From Aestuariivirga sp. (lineage in GTDB: Bacteria > Pseudomonadota > Alphaproteobacteria > Rhizobiales > Aestuariivirgaceae): DNA of 33,347 nucleotides. The notes beneath the pieces are model-generated. The model did no database searches. It was given only the letters and a program-made list of their open reading frames with translations, and had not been told where the DNA came from. The stretch is from assembly GCF_020252395.1 (NCBI RefSeq), contig NZ_JADCDB010000041.1, positions 1 to 33,347 of the forward strand. The letters are read 5' to 3'. Position 1 is the stretch's first letter. Each line of letters starts with the position of its first letter. Below are positions 9,156 through 17,532 of this stretch, one piece after another. Position numbers and translations under genes: made by a program.

Positions 9156-10367
9156 CTAATTTGCCAATCGGGCAGGCCCAGACGGGGCGGCACGCATCGC
9201 GCGCGGCAGATTCGATGACGGCGCCAGCCCATATTGCATCGCGGCGCGGCGGAGGGGGCCGAATTGGGAGAGCAGCGTCAGCCCCATGGCGCGGCCGGTC
9301 TCCAGCGCCATGAAGCCTGACAGCAAGGAGCGGTTCATCAGGTCGATCACCTGCTGGCGCGGCTGCACGTCGCGCCGGCGCATGGCGTCGTAATCCGCCA
9401 GGATGGCGGGCGCTCCGGGATCGTCCTCGCCTTCCATCAGGCCGGCGGCCTCAGCGGCATCGCGCAGCGACATGTTGAGGCCCTGGGCGCCGATGGGCGG
9501 CACGACGTGCGCGGCCTCGCCGATGAGCATGATGCGGTTGCGCGCAAAGTCCCTCGCCACCAGCCCCTGCATGGGGAAAAGGCGGCGCGCGCCAATATCG
9601 GAGACGAGGCCGAGTGCGCCATGTGCGCCGATCTGGATCTCGGCGGCGAGTTCGCGGCCGGACAGTTCCATCAACTCCGCGGCGCGGGCCGGGCGTTCCA
9701 TCCAGACCAGTGCGGAGCGATTGCCCGGCATCGGAACGGTGGTAAAGGGGCCCGCCGTCTTGTGGTGTTCGGTCGAGATGCCGTCATGGGGTCCCGAATG
9801 CGTGAAGCTGGTGGCCAGCGCCGTCTGGTCATAGCTCCAGCGGTTGGTGCGGATGCCGGCTGCCTCGCGCAGGAGAGAATTGCGGCCATCTGCAGCGAGC
9901 GCCACGCGCGCGGTGAGGCGCTGACCATCGGTGGTGGTGACGGAGACGGAGCCGGCGCCTGTGTGCACGGAGGCCGCATCGGCGCCCGTGAAAGTGACGC
10001 CCAGCTCCTGGGCACGGGAGAAGAGGGCAGTGATGAGAATACCGAGTGGGAAGTTCCAGCCGAAGGCCTCCTCGCCGAGTTCAGCCGGGTCGAAGGTGAT
10101 GGTGGGCGCCTTGAACAGCGAGCCCGTGTCATCGATGAGGCGCAGCTTGCGCAGCGGTTGGGTCGCCTCCTTCAATTGTCCAGGCCAGAGGCCCAGATGC
10201 ATGAGAAGCCGAATCGAGGGCAGCATGAGGGCCACGGTGCGCGGGTCCGTTGCGTCCGCGTGATCCTTCGCCACCAGCGCCACGCGGCGGCCGTCCAGCG
10301 CCAGAAGGCAGGCGGCGGACAGCCCGGCGGGGCCGGCCCCGGTCACGATCGCATCGAATTCGCTCAT
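9156..10367 (-). CDS. UbiH/UbiF-family FAD-dependent monooxygenase (probable ubiquinone biosynthesis hydroxylase)
   Basis: A 403-aa flavoprotein hydroxylase. The dinucleotide-binding motif GAGPAG is at residues 10-15, the DG motif in AADGRNSLLRE at 159-167, and the second FAD motif GEAAHVVPPIGAQGLN at 283-298. The last differs from the usual GD-AAH form by Glu for Asp, a variant I recall from rhizobial UbiH-like proteins. Enzymes of this family hydroxylate the aromatic ring of ubiquinone precursors at the inner membrane; which ring position is used here cannot be told from sequence alone. The gene is 52 bp from the neighbouring GST-family gene and on the same strand, so cotranscription is possible. 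Confidence 0.85.
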   Translation of the reverse strand: MSEFDAIVTGAGPAGLSAACLLALDGRRVALVAKDHADATDPRTVALMLPSIRLLMHLGLWPGQLKEATQPLRKLRLIDDTGSLFKAPTITFDPAELGEEAFGWNFPLGILITALFSRAQELGVTFTGADAASVHTGAGSVSVTTTDGQRLTARVALAADGRNSLLREAAGIRTNRWSYDQTALATSFTHSGPHDGISTEHHKTAGPFTTVPMPGNRSALVWMERPARAAELMELSGRELAAEIQIGAHGALGLVSDIGARRLFPMQGLVARDFARNRIMLIGEAAHVVPPIGAQGLNMSLRDAAEAAGLMEGEDDPGAPAILADYDAMRRRDVQPRQQVIDLMNRSLLSGFMALETGRAMGLTLLSQFGPLRRAAMQYGLAPSSNLPRAMRAAPSGPARLAN

Positions 10368-10419
10368 GGCGCGAAAATGGGCTTCCGCGGAACCGGGTGC
10401 AAGGGCGCTTTCGCCGCAG

Positions 10420-11034
10420 TCAGCGGTTGGCGATCGAGGTCGCTTTCATACTGTCGCGGCCGGAGAAATGCGCATGCCAGTGGCCGAGCTTGGGGTGGCC
10501 GTTGCGCCAGTGAAGATCGGGCAGGCGGAAGTCGATGTAGGCGAGGGTGACGGCCACCGCGATAGAGCCTGCGTTGACGTCCTGCAGGAGGTCCATCCAG
10601 TTGGCCTCGAGTTCGTCGAAGCTTGCGTGAAGGCGCGTCTCGGTGCGGGCCATCCAGTCCTCCCACTGCAAGCCCTTGGGGCGGGCAGCGGTCTCATAAC
10701 GGTAGGCGACGGCGGCATCGGCCAGCCCCTGGCCCAGCGCCTGCAATGTCAGCACACGGAAGCGCTTGGCGGGCTCGTGCGGGATGAGATTGGTGTTGCC
10801 GGCGGCGTGGGCGAGATATTCGATGATCACGCGGGAGTCATAGACGCCATGGCCATGGCCGGTCTCCAGAACCGGTATCTTGCCGATGGGGGAGAGGCTC
10901 GCGAGCTTGGCGTTGACCTCGGTGGGCTTCACCGGCTCCACGATGTGCTGCACCTTGTCACCCAATCCCACCTCATGGGCGGCGACAACGGACATGCGGA
11001 CGAAGGGGGAAATCAGGTCGCCGTAAATCTTCAT
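10420..11034 (-). CDS. Glutathione S-transferase family protein
   Basis: A 204-aa protein with the two-domain GST layout. The thioredoxin-like N-terminal half (about residues 1-78) has a strand MKIYGDLISPFVRM, the cis-proline segment IGKIPVLE and the glutathione-contact segment YDSRVIIEYL. The C-terminal half is all helical. The frame is open to 11118, but the ATG at 11034 begins right at the first strand and is preceded by GAGGAG nine bases upstream. The substrate is unknown, and assignment to a specific GST class is not possible by eye. It lies downstream of lexA, separated by a strong hairpin, so it may have its own promoter or receive partial read-through. Confidence 0.85.
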   Translation of the reverse strand: MKIYGDLISPFVRMSVVAAHEVGLGDKVQHIVEPVKPTEVNAKLASLSPIGKIPVLETGHGHGVYDSRVIIEYLAHAAGNTNLIPHEPAKRFRVLTLQALGQGLADAAVAYRYETAARPKGLQWEDWMARTETRLHASFDELEANWMDLLQDVNAGSIAVAVTLAYIDFRLPDLHWRNGHPKLGHWHAHFSGRDSMKATSIANR

Positions 11035-11081
11035 GTTGCAGCACTCCTCGCAAGACTGTGGAGGCCAGAGGCTAGGCGAAG

Positions 11082-11110
11082 ATCCCGCCGCTTCCAAGGG
11101 GCGGCGGGAT
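11082..11110 (-). terminator. 10-bp perfect hairpin after lexA (terminator-like, no U tract)
   Basis: ATCCCGCCGC (11082-11091) and its exact complement (11101-11110) flank a 9-nt loop, beginning four bases beyond the lexA stop. The stem is very stable, but neither strand has a following T run, so it may be a weak or factor-assisted terminator, or an mRNA-end stabiliser. It separates lexA from the GST-family gene. Confidence 0.5.
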
Positions 11111-11114
11111 GTTC

Positions 11115-11822
11115 TCAATATTTACGGAGAAGGCCGATGAGGCGGCCCTGCACGCGCACTCTGTCAGGCCCGAAAATGCGGGTCTCATAGGATGGGTTGG
11201 CGGCTTCCAGCGCCACCGAGTCGCCCTTGCGGCGCAGGCGCTTCAGGGTTGCCTCCTCGTCGTCGACGAGGGCCACGATGATGTCGCCGTTGTGCGCGGT
11301 GTCGCCCTTGCGGATGATGACCGTGTCGCCGTCGAAGATGCCGGCCTCGATCATCGAGTCGCCCTTGACCTCGAGCGCGAAATGCTCGCCGCCCGAGAGC
11401 ATTTCCGGCGGCACGGCGATGTTGGCCGTGTGATCCTGGATGGCCGAGACCGGAACGCCCGCCGCGATGCGTCCCATCAGCGGCACGACAGCGGCTTTGG
11501 GCGCGCCGTCATTGGTGGCGGAGACCGGCTTGACGCGGCCAAGATTGCCCTGGATGACGTTGGGCGTGAAGCCCGGAGCCTTCTTCGGCGTGAGGCTGGG
11601 CGAATGGGCATCGGGGAGCTTCAGCACTTCCAGCGCGCGGGCCCGGTTGGGCATGCGGCGCAGGAAGCCGCGCTCCTCCAGCGCCACGATCAGGCGGTGG
11701 ACGCCGGATTTGGACTGCAGGTTGAGGGCTTCCTTCATTTCCTCGAAGGAGGGGGGAACGCCTTCCTCCTTCAATCGTTCATTGATGAACAGGAGGAGTT
11801 CGAGTTGCTTCCGCGTCAGCAT
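11115..11822 (-). CDS. lexA: LexA repressor, SOS response regulator
   Basis: A 235-aa repressor-protease. An N-terminal winged helix-turn-helix (about residues 1-66, starting [10 protein letters not shown]) is followed by a linker and the S24 self-cleavage domain. The scissile bond is Ala121-Gly122 in GRIAAGVPV. The catalytic dyad is Ser156 in KGDSMIEAG and Lys194 in EATLKRLRR. RecA on single-stranded DNA triggers cleavage and induces DNA repair genes. The length and linker match alphaproteobacterial LexA. The 104 bp upstream hold a good promoter and two operator-like sites, indicating autoregulation separate from the moeA operon that ends just before. Confidence 0.97.
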   Translation of the reverse strand: MLTRKQLELLLFINERLKEEGVPPSFEEMKEALNLQSKSGVHRLIVALEERGFLRRMPNRARALEVLKLPDAHSPSLTPKKAPGFTPNVIQGNLGRVKPVSATNDGAPKAAVVPLMGRIAAGVPVSAIQDHTANIAVPPEMLSGGEHFALEVKGDSMIEAGIFDGDTVIIRKGDTAHNGDIIVALVDDEEATLKRLRRKGDSVALEAANPSYETRIFGPDRVRVQGRLIGLLRKY

Positions 11823-11860
11823 GGGTCTGGTCTTTCGCTAGGGCTCGTTGTCCGGAATCG

Positions 11861-11875
11861 GAACAAATCCAAAAC
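11861..11875. promoter_or_regulatory. LexA operator-like site, downstream of the lexA -10 box
   Basis: The plus strand reads GAAC-N7-AAAC; on the minus strand this is GTTT-N7-GTTC, one mismatch from the alphaproteobacterial LexA box GTTC-N7-GTTC. It begins just past the -10 hexamer and covers the predicted start site, a position expected to block initiation. Confidence 0.6.
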
Positions 11876-11876
11876 A

Positions 11877-11905
11877 AAGATATCCGTACCCTTTTAGTTC
11901 TGCAA
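11877..11905 (-). promoter_or_regulatory. lexA promoter (-35 TTGCAG, 17 bp, -10 TATCTT)
   Basis: TTGCAG at 11905-11900 and TATCTT at 11882-11877 on the minus strand have the ideal 17-bp spacing, with the predicted start about 50 nt before the lexA ATG. The -35 lies inside one operator-like site and the other adjoins the -10. Confidence 0.65.
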
Positions 11906-11911
11906 GTGTTT
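11897..11911. promoter_or_regulatory. LexA operator-like site overlapping the lexA -35 box
   Basis: The plus strand reads GTTC-N7-GTTT, again one mismatch from GTTC-N7-GTTC, in the opposite orientation to the first site. It contains the whole -35 hexamer of the lexA promoter, so bound LexA would exclude RNA polymerase. Confidence 0.6.
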
Positions 11912-11926
11912 ACTTTCCGTAACTGT

Positions 11927-13132
11927 TCAGAAGTCCAGACGTAAGATTTTCACGACGTCACCCTGGCCTGCCACTTTGGCGAAGGGTGGCCTGACGATCA
12001 GCGCCTGGGCCTCGCGGAAGGTGCGCTGCATCGCGGAATCCTGCCTGGCGAAGGGGGTGACGGTGCGGCTGCCGTCCGCAGCCTCCACCAGCGTGGCGCG
12101 GACATAGTCCTGCCGGCTGTCGTTCTCCTTCATTGGCGCGCCGAGGCGAGCCTCGGTGAGGTCATCGCTGGCGGGAAGCCCAAGCAGCGCATCGATGAGG
12201 GGCTTGAGGAACAGGCGCGCGCAGACGAGGGCGGAAACCGGGTTGCCGGGAAGGCCCAGCACGTGCTGGCCCCCGCGGCGTCCATACATGAAGGGCTTGC
12301 CCGGCCGCATGGCGATCTTCCAGAAGCCGATCTTCACGCCGGAGTTCTTCAGCGCCTCCTGTACATAGTCATGATCGCCCACCGAGGCGCCGCCGGTGGT
12401 GACGAGGATGTCGGCCTTCGCCGCTTTCGCGATGGCGCGCTCGGTGGCTTTCGGATTGTCGGCGACGATGCCGAGACTGACGGCCTCCGCCCCGAACAGC
12501 CGCGCCATGGCGGCCAGCGCGTGGCTGTTGGAAGAAACGATCTGATCCCGCTTGGGCCGCCCGCCCGGCGCCACCAGCTCATCGCCGGTGGCGAGGATGG
12601 CGATGCGCGGCCGCCGCACCGCCGCCACCGTCCCGGCATTGGCGGCGGCGGCCAGTGCCATGTCACGGGCGTTGAGCCGGAGGCCCTTCGGCAGCAGCGC
12701 CTCGCCGCGCCGGAAATCGAGGCCGCGCACCCGCACATTCTGGCCCTGCCGGGCGGCCTGGAGGATCTCGACGCGGCCGCCGTCCAGCGGTTTTGCGTTC
12801 TCCTGGATCGCCACCGTATCAGCGCCCGGCGGCACCGGCGCCCCGGTGAAGATCCGCACGCATTGCCCTGGCCTGACGCGGCCCTTGAAGCCGTGGCCGG
12901 CGGCGGAGAGGCCCATGAGCTTGAGCGTGGCGGGTGCATTTACGACATCCGCCGCCATCACGGCATAGCCATCCATGGCCGAGGCATCGAATGGCGGCTG
13001 GTTGCGCGCCGCCTTCAGCGGTTTGGCGAGCACGCGGCCCAGCGCCTGGTCGAGTTTCACGATCTCCGCAGGCAGCGGCTTCACACCCTTCAGGATGCGC
13101 GTACGCGCCTCGTCGACGGGGATGAGCGCCAT
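11927..13132 (-). CDS. moeA: Molybdopterin molybdotransferase MoeA
   Basis: MoeA inserts molybdate into adenylylated molybdopterin, the last step of molybdenum cofactor assembly. The 401-aa protein shows the N-terminal MoeA segments (LGRVLAKPL, FDASAMDGYAV), the FTGAPVPPGAD motif, and the MPT-binding core with ILATGDELV, SSNSHAL and TTGGASVGDHD, then FMYGRRGG and GLPGNPVSA. The frame is open to 13183 inside moaC, but the ATG at 13132 lies four bases after the moaC stop and starts the conserved N-terminus, so it is preferred. It is the last gene of the ppiD-trp-moaC-moeA chain; lexA follows on the same strand with its own promoter. Confidence 0.95.
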   Translation of the reverse strand: MALIPVDEARTRILKGVKPLPAEIVKLDQALGRVLAKPLKAARNQPPFDASAMDGYAVMAADVVNAPATLKLMGLSAAGHGFKGRVRPGQCVRIFTGAPVPPGADTVAIQENAKPLDGGRVEILQAARQGQNVRVRGLDFRRGEALLPKGLRLNARDMALAAAANAGTVAAVRRPRIAILATGDELVAPGGRPKRDQIVSSNSHALAAMARLFGAEAVSLGIVADNPKATERAIAKAAKADILVTTGGASVGDHDYVQEALKNSGVKIGFWKIAMRPGKPFMYGRRGGQHVLGLPGNPVSALVCARLFLKPLIDALLGLPASDDLTEARLGAPMKENDSRQDYVRATLVEAADGSRTVTPFARQDSAMQRTFREAQALIVRPPFAKVAGQGDVVKILRLDF

Positions 13133-13136
13133 GGCC

Positions 13137-13613
13137 TTACTCCGCCGTGAAATGTCCGGACTTGCCGCCGGTCTTTTCCACAAGCCGGAGGTTGGTGATC
13201 TTCATGCCGCGGTCTGCCGCTTTCAGCATGTCGTAGAGCGTGAGGCAGGCGACGGCGCAGGCGGTGAGGGCTTCCATTTCGACGCCGGTCTTGCCGTCGA
13301 CCTTCACGGTGGCTTCGACATGGATGGCGGACGCGGCTTCGTCCGGCGTGAACTCTACCGTCACCCTGGTCACCGCCAGCGGGTGGCAGAGCGGGATCAG
13401 CTCATGCGTCTTCTTGGCCGCCATGATGCCGGCGATGCGGGCGGTGGCGATGACGTCGCCCTTCTTGGCCTTGCCCTCGAGGATAAGCGCAAGCGTCGCG
13501 GGTTGCAATTCGACAAGCGCCTTCGCAGTAGCCGTGCGGCTGGTGACATGCTTTTCGGAGACGTCCACCATGTGGGCGTTGCCGTCGGCGTCGAGATGGG
13601 TGAGGCGGCTCAT
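13137..13613 (-). CDS. moaC: Cyclic pyranopterin monophosphate synthase MoaC
   Basis: MoaC converts 3',8-cyclo-dihydro-GTP, made by MoaA, into cyclic pyranopterin monophosphate, the first stable molybdopterin intermediate. The 158 aa match the family length. Key segments are [35 protein letters not shown], and the C-terminal [10 protein letters not shown], which carries catalytic Asp and Lys residues. Its ATG overlaps the trpC stop by four bases (ATGA), so translation is probably coupled. moaA, which acts just before MoaC, is not in this window. Confidence 0.97.
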   Translation of the reverse strand: MSRLTHLDADGNAHMVDVSEKHVTSRTATAKALVELQPATLALILEGKAKKGDVIATARIAGIMAAKKTHELIPLCHPLAVTRVTVEFTPDEAASAIHVEATVKVDGKTGVEMEALTACAVACLTLYDMLKAADRGMKITNLRLVEKTGGKSGHFTAE

Positions 13614-14404
13614 GGTTTTTCCAGAATGGCGCGGGTGGCGGCGGTCACGTCCTGCTGGCGCATCAGGCTTTCGCCGATCAGGAAGGCGTTGACGCCGGAG
13701 CGCGCCAGCCTCGCCAGATCGTGCGGCGTGAACAGCCCGCTCTCGCCCACCACGGTGCGGCCCTTCGGGATCAGCGGGGCGAGCCGCTCGGTGGTTTCAA
13801 GCGTGGTTTCGAAGGTGTGCAGGTTGCGGTTGTTGATGCCGATGAGCGGCGAGCGGAGTTTCAGGGCGCGTTCCAGCTCCGGCTCGTCATGGACTTCGAT
13901 CAGCACGTCGAGGCCCCAGTGCCCGGCTGCACTTTCGAGCTCGGCGGCGAGCGTGTCGCCGATCATCGCCATGATGAGCAGGATGCAGTCGCCGCCCCAG
14001 GCGCGCGCCTCCACCACCTGCCAGGTGTCGAGCATGAAGTCCTTGCGGAGCGTGGGGAGCGCGCAGGCGGCGCGGGCTGCGGTGAGGAATTCGGGGGCGC
14101 CCTGAAAGGACGGCGTGTCGGTGAGTACGGAAAGGCAAGCTGCGCCACCGGCCTCATAGGCCCTGGCCAGCGCCGGCGGATCGAAGCCGGCGCGGATGAG
14201 GCCCTTGGAGGGGCTCGCTTTCTTGATCTCGGCGATGAGGCCCCACTGGCCCGCCGCTGCCTTGGCGTCGAGCGCCCTGGCGAAGCCGCGCACCGGCGGG
14301 GCGGCCTTGGCGCGCGCTTCCAGCTCGGAGAGCGCGGTGAGGGTCTTTGCCTTCGCCACTTCCTCGCGCTTGTAGGCGGCGATCTTGTCGAGAATGGTTG
14401 CCAT
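13610..14404 (-). CDS. trpC: Indole-3-glycerol phosphate synthase
   Basis: A 264-aa TIM-barrel enzyme closing the indole ring in tryptophan synthesis. Characteristic segments are [54 protein letters not shown] and VGESGLF, with catalytic Lys and Glu residues among them. It is monofunctional, without the PRAI domain of the enterobacterial fusion. The frame is open far upstream inside trpD, but the ATG at 14404 shares its A with the trpD TGA (TGATG), a typical coupled start. Its stop overlaps the moaC start. Confidence 0.97.
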   Translation of the reverse strand: MATILDKIAAYKREEVAKAKTLTALSELEARAKAAPPVRGFARALDAKAAAGQWGLIAEIKKASPSKGLIRAGFDPPALARAYEAGGAACLSVLTDTPSFQGAPEFLTAARAACALPTLRKDFMLDTWQVVEARAWGGDCILLIMAMIGDTLAAELESAAGHWGLDVLIEVHDEPELERALKLRSPLIGINNRNLHTFETTLETTERLAPLIPKGRTVVGESGLFTPHDLARLARSGVNAFLIGESLMRQQDVTAATRAILEKP

Positions 14405-15417
14405 CAGCCGTTCGATACCTTGATGAGCCTGGTGAGAGCGGCTTCCGCCGCACCGCTGTCGATCGCCGTTTGCGCGGCAGCCACAGCCTGCTTGAGGCCG
14501 GGCTCGCGGCCCGCCACAACGAGAGCGGCCGCCGCCGTCATCACCGCGGCGTCGCGGAAGGCGGAAGGTTTGCCGGCCAGCACGTGGCGAAGCGCATCGG
14601 CATTGTGCCCGGCGTCGCCGCCTTTCAGGTCGTCGGCGGACGAGCGGGCGAGGCCCGCTTCCTCCGGCGTGAGGGTGAAGGATGTGATCTTGCCGTTCTT
14701 GAGTTCGGAGATCCATGTCGTGCCGGTGGGCACGATCTCGTCCATGCCGCCTTCGCCGTGGCAGATCCAGCAGGCCTCGCAGCCGAGGTTCTGCAACACC
14801 TGAGCGAGCGGCTCCACCCACTGTTTCGAGAATACGCCGGTTACCTGCCGCTTGGCGCCGGCCGGATTGGACAGGGGACCCAGCAAATTGAAGATGGTCC
14901 GCGTGCCGAGCTCGACGCGCGAGGGGCCGACGAACTTCATCGACGAGTGGTGAGACGGCGCGAACATGAAGCCGAGGCCCGCCTCCGCAATGCATTCGGA
15001 AATTTTTCCGGGCGGAACATCGATCTTGACTCCCAGCGCCATCAGCACGTCGGCGGCGCCCGAACGCGACGACAGGGCGCGGTTGCCGTGCTTGGCCACC
15101 TTCAGCCCCGCGCCGGCGGCAACGAAGGCCGCGCAGGTGGAGATGTTGTAGGAGCCCGAGGCATCGCCCCCGGTGCCGACGATGTCGATGGCGCCGGCGG
15201 GGGCTTCCACTGGCAGCATCCTCTCGCGCATGATCTCGACGGCCCCGGTGATCTCGTCCACCGTTTCGCCGCGCACGCGCAGTGCCATGAGGAAGCCGCC
15301 GATCTGCGAGGGCGTCGCATCGCCCGACATCATCACGTCGAAGGCCTCGCGCGCTTCGGCGCGTGTGAGCGGCGTTCCGGCCGCGACCTTGGCGATCAGG
15401 GGTTTCAGTTCAGCCAT
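14404..15417 (-). CDS. trpD: Anthranilate phosphoribosyltransferase
   Basis: TrpD transfers a phosphoribosyl group from PRPP to anthranilate. The 337-aa protein has the N-terminal helical domain and the PRPP-binding glycine loop [14 protein letters not shown], followed by [18 protein letters not shown] with the conserved Arg and Ser contacts, and the metal-binding DDLKGGDA segment. Both ends are coupled: its ATG shares a base with the trpG stop and its TGA shares a base with the trpC start. It is not fused to TrpG, unlike the enterobacterial arrangement. Confidence 0.97.
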   Translation of the reverse strand: MAELKPLIAKVAAGTPLTRAEAREAFDVMMSGDATPSQIGGFLMALRVRGETVDEITGAVEIMRERMLPVEAPAGAIDIVGTGGDASGSYNISTCAAFVAAGAGLKVAKHGNRALSSRSGAADVLMALGVKIDVPPGKISECIAEAGLGFMFAPSHHSSMKFVGPSRVELGTRTIFNLLGPLSNPAGAKRQVTGVFSKQWVEPLAQVLQNLGCEACWICHGEGGMDEIVPTGTTWISELKNGKITSFTLTPEEAGLARSSADDLKGGDAGHNADALRHVLAGKPSAFRDAAVMTAAAALVVAGREPGLKQAVAAAQTAIDSGAAEAALTRLIKVSNG

Positions 15418-15989
15418 CAGCGGGCCCTCGCCAGTTCGAGGAAGTTCTTGAGGATCATGTGGCCATGCTCGGAGGCAATCGACTCCGGATGGAACTGCAC
15501 GCCATGCACGTTCCGCGTCCTGTGCTGCAGGCCCATGATGAGCCCGTCGGCCTCGGCAGTCACTTCGAGGCAGTCCGGCAGGCTGTCACGCTCGACGACG
15601 AGGGAATGATAGCGCGTGGCGGTGAAGTCCTGCGGCAGGCCCTTGAACACGCCCTGGCTGGTGTGGCGGATCTGGCTGGTCTTGCCGTGCATTTGCGAAG
15701 GCGCACGCACCACCTTGCCGCCAAAGGCCTGGCCCATGGACTGGAGGCCGAGGCAGACGCCGAAGACGGGGATCGTCTCCGAGGCTTTCTCGATCAACTC
15801 AAGGCAGATGCCCGCTTCGTCCGGCGTGGCGGGGCCGGGCGAGATGACGATGGCCTCCGGCTTGGCCGAGATCACCTGGCCGACGCCGATCTTGTCGTTG
15901 CGGTGGACCACCGTCTCGGCGCCGATGTCGCCCAGTACGTGATAGAGGTTCCAGGTGAAGCTGTCGTAATTGTCGATGAGGATGATCAT
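15417..15989 (-). CDS. trpG: Anthranilate synthase component II (glutamine amidotransferase)
   Basis: The 190-aa class I glutaminase subunit supplies ammonia to TrpE. It begins [20 protein letters not shown], with the oxyanion segment [12 protein letters not shown], the nucleophilic Cys in [12 protein letters not shown], and the His and Glu of the triad in [13 protein letters not shown]. The segment after the Cys reads CLGLQ rather than the common CLGHQ; that position is not part of the triad and both forms occur. The frame is open to 16067, but the ATG at 15989 overlaps the trpE stop by four bases (ATGA) and starts exactly at the family N-terminus. It may also serve a PabB-type enzyme. Confidence 0.95.
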   Translation of the reverse strand: MIILIDNYDSFTWNLYHVLGDIGAETVVHRNDKIGVGQVISAKPEAIVISPGPATPDEAGICLELIEKASETIPVFGVCLGLQSMGQAFGGKVVRAPSQMHGKTSQIRHTSQGVFKGLPQDFTATRYHSLVVERDSLPDCLEVTAEADGLIMGLQHRTRNVHGVQFHPESIASEHGHMILKNFLELARAR

Positions 15990-17503
15990 TGCGCCCTCCC
16001 GGCCCGGCCGGCGAAGCGAACCGCTTCCTCCGCGGCGCGGAACAGCGCCTTGGCCTTGTTCACGCATTCCTGGTGCTCGGACTCAGGCACGCTGTCGGCG
16101 ACGACGCCCGCTCCAGCCTGGACATACATCTTGCCGTCCTTGACGATTGCCGTGCGCAGCACAATGCAGGTGTCCATTTCCCCGCCGGCGGAGAAGTAAC
16201 CCACGCAGCCCGCATAGACGCCGCGCTTGTTCTTTTCGACCTCGTCGATGATCTCCATGGCGCGCACCTTGGGCGCACCCGAGACGGTGCCAGCCGGAAA
16301 GCCCGCCACCAGCGCGTCGATCGCGTCATACTTGTTCGAGAGCTTGCCCTCGACGTTCGACACGATGTGCATCACCTGGCTGTAGTATTCGAGAATGAAC
16401 TGGTCAGTGACCTTGATCGAACCGATGTCGGCGACGCGGCCCACGTCGTTCCTCCCGAGGTCGAGCAGCATCAAATGCTCGGAGCGCTCCTTGGGGTCTG
16501 CCAGAAGCTCGGCGGCGAGTGCCCGGTCTTCCGCCGGTGTTGCGCCGCGCCGGCGCGTGCCGGCGATCGGGCGGATCGTCACCTTGCCATCGCGCACGCG
16601 CACCAGGATTTCGGGGCTGGAGCCGATCACCGAAAAGCGGTCGAAGTCGAGGTAGTAGAGAAAGGGCGATGGGTTTACCCGGCGCAGCGAGCGGTAGAGC
16701 GCGAAGGGTGGCAGCGTGAAGTCGGTCTCGAAGCGCTGCGACAGCACCACCTGGAAGATGTCGCCCGCCGCGATGTACTCCTTCGCCTTCAGCACCATCG
16801 CCTTGTATTCCTCTGGGCTGGCGTTGGAGCGCGGGTTGCCGATGGGCGAGAGGTCCGTCTCCTTGAGCGAGAGATCGAGCGGACGGTCGAGTGCGTCGAC
16901 CACCTCGCCGATGCGCTCGCTGGCCCGCGCATAGGCCGCCTTCGCCGAGACGCCGGGGGCAGGGTAGACGGGGGAGGTGACCGTCACCTCGTCCCTCACG
17001 CTGTCGAAGATCGCCATGACGGTGGGCCGGATCATCATCGAGTCCGGCAGGCCCAGCGTATCAGGGTTGGGCTCCGGCAGCTCCTCCATGAGGCGCACCA
17101 TGTCATAGCCCATGTAGCCGAAGACGCCGGCGGCCATGGGGGGTGCATCCTCCGCGAGCTTGATGCGGCTCTCGGCGAGCAGTGCCCGCAGCGACGGCAG
17201 CGGGTGGAGGCCGGTGTCCTCGAAGAAGCCGTCAGGATCGAGCGCGGCCTTGCGGTTTATCTGGGCCTTGCCGTTCTCGACCTTCCAGATCAGGTCCGGG
17301 TTGAGCCCGATGATCGAGTAGCGGCCGCGGACCGCACCGCCCTCGACGGACTCGAGCAAGAAGGAATAGCGCGCGTTGCGGGCAAGCTTCAGCTTGGCCG
17401 AAACGGGGGTTTCGAGGTCGGCAACGAGCCTGGTCGATACGATCTGCGCTTCGCCGCGGTCATAGGCGTGGGCGAAGCTGTCGTAATCGGGGGAAATGAT
17501 CAT
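15986..17503 (-). CDS. trpE: Anthranilate synthase component I
   Basis: TrpE makes anthranilate from chorismate. The 505-aa protein has the N-terminal tryptophan feedback-binding motif LLES at residues 49-52. The chorismate-binding domain carries RPIAGTRRRG, LLDLGRNDVGRV, FPAGTVSGAPKVRAMEII and AGAGVVADSVPESEHQE. TrpE and TrpG are separate but overlapping genes here, whereas several rhizobia carry a fused, unlinked trpE(G). There is no room for a leader-peptide attenuator: ppiD ends 29 bp upstream, so expression probably comes from the ppiD promoter, with control likely through feedback inhibition. An alternative role for TrpE-like proteins is PabB, but the LLES motif and trp neighbours argue for TrpE. 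Confidence 0.97.
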   Translation of the reverse strand: MIISPDYDSFAHAYDRGEAQIVSTRLVADLETPVSAKLKLARNARYSFLLESVEGGAVRGRYSIIGLNPDLIWKVENGKAQINRKAALDPDGFFEDTGLHPLPSLRALLAESRIKLAEDAPPMAAGVFGYMGYDMVRLMEELPEPNPDTLGLPDSMMIRPTVMAIFDSVRDEVTVTSPVYPAPGVSAKAAYARASERIGEVVDALDRPLDLSLKETDLSPIGNPRSNASPEEYKAMVLKAKEYIAAGDIFQVVLSQRFETDFTLPPFALYRSLRRVNPSPFLYYLDFDRFSVIGSSPEILVRVRDGKVTIRPIAGTRRRGATPAEDRALAAELLADPKERSEHLMLLDLGRNDVGRVADIGSIKVTDQFILEYYSQVMHIVSNVEGKLSNKYDAIDALVAGFPAGTVSGAPKVRAMEIIDEVEKNKRGVYAGCVGYFSAGGEMDTCIVLRTAIVKDGKMYVQAGAGVVADSVPESEHQECVNKAKALFRAAEEAVRFAGRAGRAQ

Positions 17504-17532
17504 GGAGCTGTTCCGGCAAGTGGGTCACGGGC

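Noticed and set aside
15772-15780. TrpG CLGLQ instead of CLGHQ taken as inactivation
   Set aside because: The catalytic Cys and the triad His and Glu are intact; the changed residue is not part of the triad, and Leu or Met is found there in other anthranilate synthases as far as I recall.
17504-17532. Tryptophan leader peptide and attenuator before trpE
   Set aside because: Only 29 bp lie between the ppiD stop and trpE ATG; no Trp-codon run or alternative hairpins can fit.
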